Below are positions 1-7,308 of a stretch of 13,145 nucleotides of DNA, piece by piece. Every line of letters starts with the position of its first letter. Position 1 is the first letter of the stretch. The notes under the pieces are model-generated. The model saw only the letters and a list, made by a program, of their open reading frames with translations. It made no database searches and was not told the origin of the DNA. Source of the stretch: an uncultured Bacteroidota bacterium (GTDB lineage: Bacteria > Bacteroidota > Bacteroidia > UKL13-3); NCBI GenBank assembly GCA_903907885.1, contig CAIVPY010000461.1, forward strand, positions 1 to 13,145. The letters are read 5' to 3'. Position numbers and translations under genes: made by a program.

Positions 1-307
1 AATGGGCAAAATCTTTTACACCCAAAGCGTGGTACATATTTAGCAACTCAGGGGTGATGCTCCAATTGTATTCGGGCGAAAGGGTAATTATCACTTGGGC
101 TTCGTCTATAGTTTGCACCAAAAGTTTTTGAAATTCGCTTAATGCTTCTTTGTTCAAACTTCCTTGTACCATCAAAGGAATATCGTAATTAACAAAATCA
201 ACTATACTTACATCGTGGAGGGTTGATAGTTCGTTTGATAATGCTTTGGCTACTCGTAAAGTATTGTTATTGGTCCGGGCTGAGCCCGAAAGGATGGCTA
301 TTTTCAT
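1..307 (-). CDS. NADPH-dependent FMN reductase-like flavoprotein, N-terminal part
   Basis: The first 102 residues of this gene are present and the rest lies beyond the left edge. The product begins MKIAILSGSARTNNNT, the phosphate-binding loop (GSxRxxS/N type) of the flavodoxin-like NAD(P)H:FMN/quinone reductase family. Residues 77-90 (SPEYNWSITPELLN) match the family's (T/S)PEYN loop that packs against the flavin ring. Members are soluble cytoplasmic dimers that reduce FMN, quinones or chromate with NAD(P)H; the natural substrate here cannot be told. The ATG at 307 lies 9 bases after the stop of the MeaB-type GTPase gene, so the two are probably cotranscribed. Family assignment is good; specific function is inferred. 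The position normally Gly in PEYNG is Trp82. Confidence 0.82.
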   Translation of the reverse strand, partial: MKIAILSGSARTNNNTLRVAKALSNELSTLHDVSIVDFVNYDIPLMVQGSLNKEALSEFQKLLVQTIDEAQVIITLSPEYNWSITPELLNMYHALGVKDFAH

Positions 308-316
308 GTATGATTT

Positions 317-1219
317 TTAAATATATTTCTTAACAAAACGATAGATATTAAAGTTTTCGTTTTGGTAAACTGCTTCTAATTCTTTGGCAATTTGTTCAAT
401 ATGTACATCCTTACTACGAATGTTTTTGATGAATAGTAAAGCTTTTTCGGCTAGCAATAGCAATCGTCTTTGGTTGTTGTGTAGCGATTTGAAGTGCTTA
501 GATATGGCTTCATCCAACTCTTTCATACCTTCATATTTCGAAGCAATGGTTTTAACCACGGGTGCTTCCCAATGTTCACTCATATTGTTTTGGGCAAGTA
601 GGGTTAGGTTTTTATAAAAGGTGTTTGCACCATCTCGGTCAGCTTTGTTCAACACATACACATCAGCCACTTCCATCACCCCACTTTTAATGGTTTGAAT
701 ATCGTCACCAGCTTCGGGCACTAATACCAAAACCGTAGTATCTGCTAAGGCTGCTATCTCCACCTCACTTTGTCCTACACCCACTGTTTCGATAATGATA
801 TAATCAAAATTAGAAGCTCGAATAACATCAGCTACTTCAAATATTTTAGGAGCAAGTCCTCCAAGGCTTCCTCTGGTTGCCATGCTTCGTATAAATACAT
901 TAGGATGCAAGAAATGTTCGCTCATACGCAACCTATCGCCCATTAGAGCCCCTTTGTTAAAAGGCGAACTTGGGTCAACTGCAATGATGGCTACTTTTTT
1001 ATTTTGCTCAATTAGGTATTTGGTATAAGCGTTTATCAAAGTACTTTTGCCAGCACCAGGTGGACCTGTAATACCTATGATAGGAATGTTTTTGTTGAAA
1101 TGCAATTGCTGAAGCACTTCATCATATCCTAGGCTTTCGTTTTCAACCCATGAAATAACACGAGCTAAAGCCCGTCTGTCTCCTTCTATTAGTTTTGGTA
1201 TGATGTCTGATATTTTCAA
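317..1219 (-). CDS. meaB: MeaB/ArgK-type GTPase, methylmalonyl-CoA mutase chaperone
   Basis: This 300-residue G3E-class P-loop GTPase has a Walker A motif GPPGAGKS at residues 52-59, the family signature DPSSPFNKGALMGDRLRM at about 82-99, the switch motif ETVGVGQSE at 144-152 and the guanine-specificity motif NKAD at 191-194. Known family members bind adenosylcobalamin-dependent methylmalonyl-CoA mutase or related acyl-CoA mutases, gate cofactor loading and protect the enzyme from inactivation. No mutase gene is in the window. Length is slightly below the roughly 330 residues of well-studied MeaB/ArgK proteins; the shortfall appears to be at the ends rather than in the GTPase core. The start is TTG at 1219, with no in-frame ATG immediately upstream and no Met until deep in the conserved core. 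A flavin reductase follows after 9 bases. Confidence 0.93.
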   Translation of the reverse strand: MKISDIIPKLIEGDRRALARVISWVENESLGYDEVLQQLHFNKNIPIIGITGPPGAGKSTLINAYTKYLIEQNKKVAIIAVDPSSPFNKGALMGDRLRMSEHFLHPNVFIRSMATRGSLGGLAPKIFEVADVIRASNFDYIIIETVGVGQSEVEIAALADTTVLVLVPEAGDDIQTIKSGVMEVADVYVLNKADRDGANTFYKNLTLLAQNNMSEHWEAPVVKTIASKYEGMKELDEAISKHFKSLHNNQRRLLLLAEKALLFIKNIRSKDVHIEQIAKELEAVYQNENFNIYRFVKKYI

Positions 1220-1306
1220 AATAAAATGTGGCTTGCAAATTACAATATGGCATATTAAAAATAATAGATTTATTAATCCACAAAAATCAATGTATTATTT
1301 ATTCAC

Positions 1307-4300
1307 CTAAAAATCCTGAGTCAAGCTCACGTAATACACTGGCTTTTTGTTAACCTCACCATCTTGTATGCCCCAAGCCACATCAAAGCGAACAAAATAT
1401 CCAATTAATTTGGTTCTTAATCCTCCGCCATAGCCAGCTACAATTGGGTCGCGCACGTTTATTACTTTAGCTCTAATAGGTTTGACATCAATAATTTTTT
1501 GATTAAAGGTGTTGTCTTCGCTATAAGGATTATCACCCACCCAAGCCGAGCCAATATCAAAGAAAGGCACCACTTGGAAATTATGCAGAAACTCACTTCG
1601 CAAAGGTCGGTTAAAGGCATATTGAAACACAGGGAAACGTATTTCGGTATTGATAACTGCAAAGGTGTTTCCATTGCGAATGTTTTGGTCAAAACCCCTA
1701 AGGTTACAAGCCAATGCTTGAAAAATATAATTTTGATCGCTAGAGGTGGATATATCATTGTTAAATCGAGGGGTTATCCAATTTTCTACCCCACCTAAAT
1801 AATATACTACCTTGCCTGGTCCAAATGAAGTGTTGGCGCTAACTCTAGTTGCCCAAATAATTTGTCTATGAATTTTTTCGTAATGCCTCAAATCAAAACC
1901 CAATACATTCATTTGCAAATCGCTATTATCAACGCTAATATACTTTTCGTAAAACACTTTAAACTTAGTGCCATTCCAAAGATTTAGTCCTTTAGGTACA
2001 GAATTATCAAACACATATTCTAGTTTTAATCCAGCCCAATTGGTAATTCTATCAGGGGCTTCAAGCGAAACTTGGTTATTTGCCTTATAGACATCACGGT
2101 CTTGACGACCAAAAATGTTTAATCTAAAACTACTGGTTTGGCTTATTGGAAATTTGGTTATGTATCTTAGCTCGTGCGATAAACTTCTTGCACTATAACC
2201 TTCAGGACTTACACCTGCTCTCGATTGGCGATAGAATTGAAATTTGTGGTCCAATTGTTTTTTTAGCGTTTCAAACGAAACAAAATAATCGAAACCACTT
2301 AAATCGTAGCTGATGCGAAGCCCACCCACAAAACGATAGTCTTCAAATAAATCAACCATACCTAATTTGAATAAGCCATTCAAACCAGGATTAAACAATT
2401 GTGCACCTGCAGCCGATATAGGCTGGTAATAGGTATTAATGATGGAATTATCTGCCAATTGAGTTACCAATTCATCAGCAAAAAAAGTAATATCATAAAA
2501 ACGTGGAGAAGTAAGTTTCACATTGTTTTTATTAGCCCCATTTTTAAGTGATGAACCAAACTTTGGCAATACCATATAGGCAGGTTTTTTATAATCAGGT
2601 TTGGTAAACTCGCTAACAAAAAAATAACCTGTGGTATCAAGTGGAATGCGTGTTTCGGTTTCTTCTTTAACTTCCTGAACAGGCTGTGCAAAGCCTGGCA
2701 ATCTTCTGTATTCTTTCCTCCCTGGCTCAAACTGTGTAGTGGCATATCCGCTCTTCAATCTAAACATGTTTGGATAGGTTTCTACAGCTTTACTATCTTC
2801 TTCCACCGACTTGCTCAATGGTGTCATTTTTATATAATACTTATTGTTTACAAGCATTAAATCATACACCATTTTGGCCTGCACTGATACATCATGGGCT
2901 AGGATGTTGCGTGTAAAATTTGTAAGCGGATAGGTATAAACAATGTCTTTTGTATGAACAATGGTATCAATCTTTTCAACGGTTGTATCTAAAACAATAT
3001 GCTTTCCATTGTAGTCAAATGTTTTTCCTTTTTGCGGAATACTCTCCTCAAAATAATATAGGGTATCTGTGTTTTTATACGTTGAATCGAAATATTTTAT
3101 TTGAATTTCGTTGTAATCAAACTCCTCTTCAACCCTTGCGGCATAGCGGTTTTTTATACCATTATAATCACTAAGGTAGGCCATGTAATTTCTATTGAAA
3201 TCAATAGGCTGGGTTTCGTTAATATTTGGGGTGCGGGTAATACGTTTTAGCATACCATTTTTACTTTCTAAATCATATTGATATATGTCGAAATTATTGG
3301 TCTCGTAGATTTTAGGAATTACAGGCTGAGATAAAGAATCTGTGTTTCTATTGGAACTAAAAACTACCTTGCTCGAATAGTCAACAAAACGAGGATTTAT
3401 GTCATCATAAAAATCGTTTGTAAGCTGTCTTTCTCGTCTGCTTGGAATATCAAAAGTATATAAATCACTTTGCCCCTTACGAATAGCCGACAACACAATC
3501 GTTCTGCCATTGTCACTAAAATCTATTCCTGTTATTTTTTCAAATTTTTGGAACTGAATAACTGTTTTTTCTTTGGTAACAAGGTCGCTTAACTTCAAAT
3601 ATACATAACCTCTTTTTTCATAAATAATTCCCAACTTGTCGCCACCTTGTTGCCAAGTTACAAGGGGAAAAGAATGGTCAACTTCTAGTTGATTATATTT
3701 TATTCCACCTTTAAATATTTTTTTTGATTTACCTGTCTTGGTATTAAACAACCACACTTTGTATTTGCCATTTTTATTGGTGGTAAAGGCCAAGTAATTT
3801 CCTTTGCTACTTACCTTCATTTCTGGTTGAATGTATTGGGCTTGCTTACGTTTAATTTTTAACTCAGCCAATGGCAAGCTACGACCAGTCTCTTCTTTTA
3901 AATAAAGTGTTTTATAATAATCAAGCCATTCTTTTTGGAGGTCTTTAAATTTCAATCCCGTAACGTAAATGAATGCATTTTCATAATTACGAGTTATGCG
4001 TGTGATGTAAACCATATTGGGTATTACTTCAGCCCCATATTTGTCAACCAAAAACTTCCAAATGCTATGACCCGCAAACACCCCATCTTTGTTGTTTAGT
4101 CGGTTAAACTTCATTAATTTTTTTGAAAGCAAACCATCCTTCATCCGGTTGTCCATATCCGCATCCCATGGTTTTGAAATATAGCTTGTCAATCCACGCA
4201 AATACCACTGAGGCAAATTGAGCAAAGTGGCACTTTGAATGCGCTCTTGAAAAGAGCCACCATACAGCAACTCATTAAGCAATACCAAAGACATACCATC

Positions 4301-4729
4301 TTTCAATTGCCTTACAAAATCGCCATGATCCCCATTGAAGTAAATATACACTTTGTTGTTTACCACTTGGGTGTAACCGCCCGTATTTTGGGCAATCTCT
4401 TCCAGGCCAAAATTGCTTTGTTTAAAATCGCCAAGGGTGTTATAGCAAATGATTTCTATACGTCCACTCAGGCGATGATCTAAAACCGTTTCTAAAGCAC
4501 TCAGGTTTTCTTCGGCATACTTGGCTGCAAAAGTGGCTAATTCTCTTCCACCTTTATAAAAGTATGAATCAAAGTTTTCACTTCTTACATAACTCCATTC
4601 AAACTCGCCAAATTGAACACGGTTTTGCCCAAAAGTGGTATTGATACCCTGTGCAAAAACTTGCTGCAAGGGAAGCAACAAAAAGGCAATAAAAATATAC
4701 TTGCTGATATGTGTAGGCTTAAAACTCAA
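1307..4729 (-). CDS. Large outer-membrane protein: pseudo-peptidase, TolB-like propeller, Omp85 barrel
   Basis: The 1140-residue product has an N-terminal signal peptide (hydrophobic 11-22, likely cleavage after VFAQ at 27). Residues about 40-275 resemble peptidase-MA (gluzincin) domains, but the zinc motif is lost: the expected HExxH site reads LNELLYG (E153 remains) and the downstream PxWxxEG site reads PQWYLRG (Arg178 in place of the ligand Glu). From about 300 to 560 there are TolB/WD40-like propeller blades (SSKGNYLAFTTN, FSDNGRTIVLSA, SSKVVFSSNRNTD). The C-terminal third (about 800-1140) is an Omp85-superfamily barrel, with an LRGF motif near residue 1009, FFDIGSAW, GYGGGLRTK and a terminal Phe. 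No POTRA domains are evident. It probably sits in the outer membrane with a periplasmic propeller; function is unknown. The start is TTG; an in-frame TGA lies three codons upstream and no ATG is near. The MeaB gene follows 87 bases downstream. Confidence 0.85.
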   Translation of the reverse strand: MSFKPTHISKYIFIAFLLLPLQQVFAQGINTTFGQNRVQFGEFEWSYVRSENFDSYFYKGGRELATFAAKYAEENLSALETVLDHRLSGRIEIICYNTLGDFKQSNFGLEEIAQNTGGYTQVVNNKVYIYFNGDHGDFVRQLKDGMSLVLLNELLYGGSFQERIQSATLLNLPQWYLRGLTSYISKPWDADMDNRMKDGLLSKKLMKFNRLNNKDGVFAGHSIWKFLVDKYGAEVIPNMVYITRITRNYENAFIYVTGLKFKDLQKEWLDYYKTLYLKEETGRSLPLAELKIKRKQAQYIQPEMKVSSKGNYLAFTTNKNGKYKVWLFNTKTGKSKKIFKGGIKYNQLEVDHSFPLVTWQQGGDKLGIIYEKRGYVYLKLSDLVTKEKTVIQFQKFEKITGIDFSDNGRTIVLSAIRKGQSDLYTFDIPSRRERQLTNDFYDDINPRFVDYSSKVVFSSNRNTDSLSQPVIPKIYETNNFDIYQYDLESKNGMLKRITRTPNINETQPIDFNRNYMAYLSDYNGIKNRYAARVEEEFDYNEIQIKYFDSTYKNTDTLYYFEESIPQKGKTFDYNGKHIVLDTTVEKIDTIVHTKDIVYTYPLTNFTRNILAHDVSVQAKMVYDLMLVNNKYYIKMTPLSKSVEEDSKAVETYPNMFRLKSGYATTQFEPGRKEYRRLPGFAQPVQEVKEETETRIPLDTTGYFFVSEFTKPDYKKPAYMVLPKFGSSLKNGANKNNVKLTSPRFYDITFFADELVTQLADNSIINTYYQPISAAGAQLFNPGLNGLFKLGMVDLFEDYRFVGGLRISYDLSGFDYFVSFETLKKQLDHKFQFYRQSRAGVSPEGYSARSLSHELRYITKFPISQTSSFRLNIFGRQDRDVYKANNQVSLEAPDRITNWAGLKLEYVFDNSVPKGLNLWNGTKFKVFYEKYISVDNSDLQMNVLGFDLRHYEKIHRQIIWATRVSANTSFGPGKVVYYLGGVENWITPRFNNDISTSSDQNYIFQALACNLRGFDQNIRNGNTFAVINTEIRFPVFQYAFNRPLRSEFLHNFQVVPFFDIGSAWVGDNPYSEDNTFNQKIIDVKPIRAKVINVRDPIVAGYGGGLRTKLIGYFVRFDVAWGIQDGEVNKKPVYYVSLTQDF

Positions 4730-4736
4730 ATTCGTT

Positions 4737-4744
4737 CAAATATT
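4737..4744 (-). promoter_or_regulatory. Possible -7 element upstream of the propeller-Omp85 gene
   Basis: On the minus strand this reads AATATTTG, one mismatch from the Bacteroidota -7 consensus TAnnTTTG. It ends 7 bases before the TTG start at 4729. No convincing -33 TTTG is seen at the normal spacing, so support is weak. The 4730-4953 spacer holds no gene. Confidence 0.25.
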
Positions 4745-4876
4745 GCTTTTAGGATTGATATTGGAAAGCGAAATTTTAAAAATCTGATAATAAGAGACAA
4801 TTGTTACAAGCAATAGACTATTTTTTACATTATCCTTTTTTCGAGCATATATAATAGGGCGAATATTGATTTCTCC

Positions 4877-4900
4877 TTGGTTTGTGTCCCCTCAAACCAA
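4877..4900. repeat. 8-bp inverted repeat (hairpin) in spacer
   Basis: TTGGTTTG (4877-4884) and CAAACCAA (4893-4900) are perfect complements around an 8-base loop. It lies downstream of the unknown minus-strand gene ending at 4954 and upstream of the propeller-Omp85 gene. There is no U-tract on either strand, so a classical intrinsic terminator is not supported. Confidence 0.4.
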
Positions 4901-4918
4901 ATCTATTTTGATAGGTGG

Positions 4919-4943
4919 AAGGATTGGTAAGGATACCAACCTT
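4919..4943 (-). terminator. Possible 3'-end hairpin of the 4954-5883 gene
   Basis: AAGG-a-TTGGTA (4919-4929) pairs with TACCAACCTT (4934-4943) around an AGGA loop, giving a 10-bp stem with one bulged base. On the minus strand it begins 10 bases after the stop codon at 4954, the usual place for a terminator or 3'-protective hairpin. There is no run of T after it in that direction, so factor-independent termination is uncertain. Confidence 0.4.
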
Positions 4944-4953
4944 GGACAAAGTA

Positions 4954-5883
4954 TCATTCATTAAAGTCGTCCGAAACTGTTTTCTTAAACATATTTGAAA
5001 AATATCTCCTGATTTTATTCTTGCTTTCAGTTCTTACAACCTTTCCGTTTTGAATAACTAATTTTCTTCTTTTACTGAAATTTATAGTTTGGTCGTTCGC
5101 TATTTTATTGTCTATGAAAACACAATCTCCATAAGAAATATAATTAGAATCTCTTTGTTGAATAACAATATCAATATTGTCAGGATTTGTATAAGTAGTC
5201 TCAGTTAATATTTGTATTATTTTACCTTGTTTAATTTCAAAATACTTTTTTTCGTTCTCTAATTGATATTTTCCATCTTCTATTTCTTCGGCATCAACTG
5301 TTACATTATTGCCAATATGCGGATGGTCCCACTCTTCTACTCCTGCAACTTCTAATATCTTACCGTCAATAAGTTTCCTCTCCCGTATCTGAAGCTTCCG
5401 ATAAAGTAGGTTTTTTAGATATTCATTAACATTCAAGTCAGGTATTACATTCTCATTTGCTAAAATAAAAAAACGATTGTCTGTTCCGTCTAACCTTAAA
5501 ATCATTACACCATTGTCAATGAATGCTTCATTGCAAAGTATTTTATCAATGTTTCTATCAATTAATAATGCTTTAGCTTCTGGGAAATATTCCCACTTGC
5601 CAATTTGCACTTGTCCATTTTTTGACATTATGAGTTTTTGATCTTTCTTGAAAATCAATTTTTGTAATTCATTTTCATCGTCTATAAGTGCCCAAGGTTT
5701 ATCAACAAGTATGTTTGAATTGTCAAGGGTAGCAGTATGATTTCTCATTTGCTTTACTATGCTATTCAAATATATTTTTACCATTGTAGTGTCGTTAAAA
5801 TTGCTATTCAGTTCTATGTTGAGTTCGGTTCGTAAAATTGTTGCTGGTACGGATTTACCACCCGAATCATTTACAATAAGCAT
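4954..5883 (-). CDS. Unrecognised protein, likely cytoplasmic
   Basis: I do not recognise a named family. The 309-residue product has no signal peptide, lipobox or membrane segment, so it is probably cytoplasmic. It is rich in Asn, Asp, Glu, Lys and Ile and looks mostly beta-stranded, with repeated short strand-turn units of the form GQVQIGKWEYF, DNGVMILRLDG, DGKYQLENEKKYFEIKQGKI and ISYGDCVFIDNK. A DKPWALIDDENELQKLIF segment near residues 61-78 may head a repeat domain. A basic stretch (KNKIRRYFSNMFKK, about 287-300) lies near the C-terminus. The ATG at 5883 lies inside a perfect inverted repeat, and a promoter-like TACATTTG lies just upstream. An alternative start is Met34 (ATG at 5784), which would remove the hairpin region. 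It is separated from neighbours by non-coding spacers on both sides and is probably a single-gene transcript. Confidence 0.7.
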   Translation of the reverse strand: MLIVNDSGGKSVPATILRTELNIELNSNFNDTTMVKIYLNSIVKQMRNHTATLDNSNILVDKPWALIDDENELQKLIFKKDQKLIMSKNGQVQIGKWEYFPEAKALLIDRNIDKILCNEAFIDNGVMILRLDGTDNRFFILANENVIPDLNVNEYLKNLLYRKLQIRERKLIDGKILEVAGVEEWDHPHIGNNVTVDAEEIEDGKYQLENEKKYFEIKQGKIIQILTETTYTNPDNIDIVIQQRDSNYISYGDCVFIDNKIANDQTINFSKRRKLVIQNGKVVRTESKNKIRRYFSNMFKKTVSDDFNE

Positions 5884-5902
5884 TTGTAATGCTTATTGTA
5901 AA
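5870..5902. repeat. Perfect 15-bp inverted repeat spanning the start codon of the 4954-5883 gene
   Basis: TTTACAATAAGCATT (5870-5884) and AATGCTTATTGTAAA (5888-5902) are exact complements with only TGT between them. The repeat covers the proposed ATG (5881-5883) and codons 1-5 of the minus-strand gene, and abuts the promoter-like box at 5904-5911. It could be an operator dyad at the transcription start or a hairpin at the very 5' end of the mRNA that hides the start codon. Confidence 0.75.
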
Positions 5903-5903
5903 A

Positions 5904-5911
5904 CAAATGTA
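5904..5911 (-). promoter_or_regulatory. -7 promoter element TACATTTG for the 4954-5883 gene
   Basis: On the minus strand this is a perfect match to the Bacteroidota -7 consensus TAnnTTTG. It places transcription start about 15 bases upstream of the ATG at 5883, inside the adjoining inverted repeat. A TTTG upstream exists only at a longer-than-usual spacing (about 28 bases), so the -33 element is not convincing. Confidence 0.45.
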
Positions 5912-5956
5912 TGAAATGGTATTGGTATTTTACGCATTACAAAGACTTATAGTAGC

Positions 5957-6017
5957 CAAGTGCGGCTTACAAAACCGCACCAGTCCCTAATGTGGCAGCA
6001 TATCCGCACAGCGGTTA
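5957..6017. other. GC-rich hairpin-forming island of unknown nature
   Basis: This stretch is visibly richer in G and C than the AT-rich spacer around it and contains several mutually compatible or competing arms. GTGCGG (5960-5965) can pair with CCGCAC at 5975-5980 or at 6004-6009; AACCGC (5973-5978) can pair with GCGGTT (6011-6016); CCGC-ACA-GCGG (6004-6014) forms a compact hairpin. It lies in the 285-base spacer between two minus-strand genes (5884-6168), which has no plausible ORF. It could be an interspersed REP-like repeat, a structured RNA or a DNA-level element; the sequence alone does not decide. Confidence 0.45.
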
Positions 6018-6168
6018 GAACAAAATGCCGGGAAGAAATTCTTGAAAACACACCAAGAACTCCTAAACAAAATGATAAAGCAAATTCTCAAGATTAGAGT
6101 AAAACTCACAAAAACGTTAACATAATGATTTAATCAAAACAAAACCATTTGCGAAAGTGCTGAAGATT

Positions 6169-7308
6169 TTAAAAGGCTTCGCCCAAAGTAAAGTACATTC
6201 CCTGAATGCCATTCTCGCCACGTCCATAATCTATTCGTAGGTTAATACGCTCTTTGCGCATGGCAATACCTCTAATTCCTATACCATAGTTGGGCTTTAT
6301 GTTATCCATTAAATTACTCAGCTTATTGCCAACATTACCTGCTCCTACAAAAAGTACCATCGAAATGGGTCCCCAAACTTGCTTACGCAATTCGGCTTGT
6401 ACAGACAATGCATGATTATCTCTAAATCGCCCATTGTAGTAGCCCCTCATAAACATATCGCTGCCAATGGTTCCCATCTGTCTGAAGGGAATATTACCCT
6501 CATTAAAATTGCCAAAAGCTTGAAGTGCTAACACATTGTATTTCCATAACTTTATATAGCTGCGCGCATCAATGGTAAGGTTGTTAAACTCGTAAGTACT
6601 TCCAATTGATTTGCTATTAAATAGGGTGCTTATGTCAATCAAATGTCCATGAAGTGGATAATAAATATGGTCGCGGTTGTCAAAACTTAATACCACACCA
6701 GCACCTGCTGTAAAACTGTTGTTTACTCCTAAGATGTTTGAGGATTTCATCGCACTGCCATCCATAAAACCCAATTCACTCATTTTGTTTGTTTCGATAT
6801 TGATACCCGCATATACATTTTTATATACTTGATAGGTGCCACGCAACTGCATTTTGTTTAGTGTAAAGTCATACAACTCTTTGCTGGCATCTGTTTGGGT
6901 ATTGCCAATGCCCCAATAGTTTTCGATAAATTTGGTATAGGTGTATGAACCTTTGATGTTGAACTTGTTTCGGTTGGTAAAAATATCAAAATAGGGTTTG
7001 ATACTGCTTTGGTGATTTTGTGTGTATTGCCCATTTAATCTAAGTAAAGAAGGTCGGGTAATAGCATCTTTTTTGGTATGAAATAAATAGACCAAACTCA
7101 CACCCAAACGCCAACCTGTTTCGGGATAAAGCCCCCAAATGGGCAAGGCAACAAAATACTTTTTGTTAGGCTTGCTGGTGTCACCTTCCACCTTGTCATA
7201 CACTTTATCTAATAACTTCTCAAGTTTGCCTTTCTTTTGTCCATTGGCTTCACCAAAGATTATCAGGCTAAAGAAAAAAAGCAAAGTGATTCTTTTGCCT
7301 ATAACCAT
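6169..7308 (-). CDS. POTRA-less Omp85/BamA-like outer-membrane barrel
   Basis: The 379-residue product has a signal peptide (hydrophobic core 8-18, likely cleavage near NGQ at 22-24), a short basic helical linker (KKGKLEKLLDKVYDKVEG) and then a complete barrel. Family markers are VVLSFDNRDHIYYPLHGHLIDI at 205-226 (the strand-turn motif with FDNRD...PxxG), the MRGY motif at 287-290 corresponding to the Omp85 (V/L)RGF/Y loop, GAGNVG and GIGIRG, RINLRIDYGRG, and a C-terminal Phe. There is no room for POTRA domains, so it belongs to the short 'surface antigen' branch rather than BamA itself. It likely acts in the outer membrane; substrate or role is unknown. The ATG at 7308 overlaps the upstream DUF4421-like gene by 10 bases, which implies cotranscription and perhaps translational coupling. 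Confidence 0.85.
   Translation of the reverse strand: MVIGKRITLLFFFSLIIFGEANGQKKGKLEKLLDKVYDKVEGDTSKPNKKYFVALPIWGLYPETGWRLGVSLVYLFHTKKDAITRPSLLRLNGQYTQNHQSSIKPYFDIFTNRNKFNIKGSYTYTKFIENYWGIGNTQTDASKELYDFTLNKMQLRGTYQVYKNVYAGINIETNKMSELGFMDGSAMKSSNILGVNNSFTAGAGVVLSFDNRDHIYYPLHGHLIDISTLFNSKSIGSTYEFNNLTIDARSYIKLWKYNVLALQAFGNFNEGNIPFRQMGTIGSDMFMRGYYNGRFRDNHALSVQAELRKQVWGPISMVLFVGAGNVGNKLSNLMDNIKPNYGIGIRGIAMRKERINLRIDYGRGENGIQGMYFTLGEAF

Noticed and set aside
1226..1306. Terminator between the propeller-Omp85 and MeaB genes
   Set aside because: Only loose AT-rich complementarity was seen; no compact stem with T-run, so cotranscription remains possible.
1499..1798. Plus-strand open frame of 99 codons under the Omp85 barrel
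   Set aside because: Antisense shadow of a clearly coding barrel segment, with no independent support.
5950..6020. Integron attC-like site suggested by GCGGTTAGAAC
   Set aside because: The terminal base does not fit GTTRRRY and no matching RYYYAAC partner occurs at the other end.
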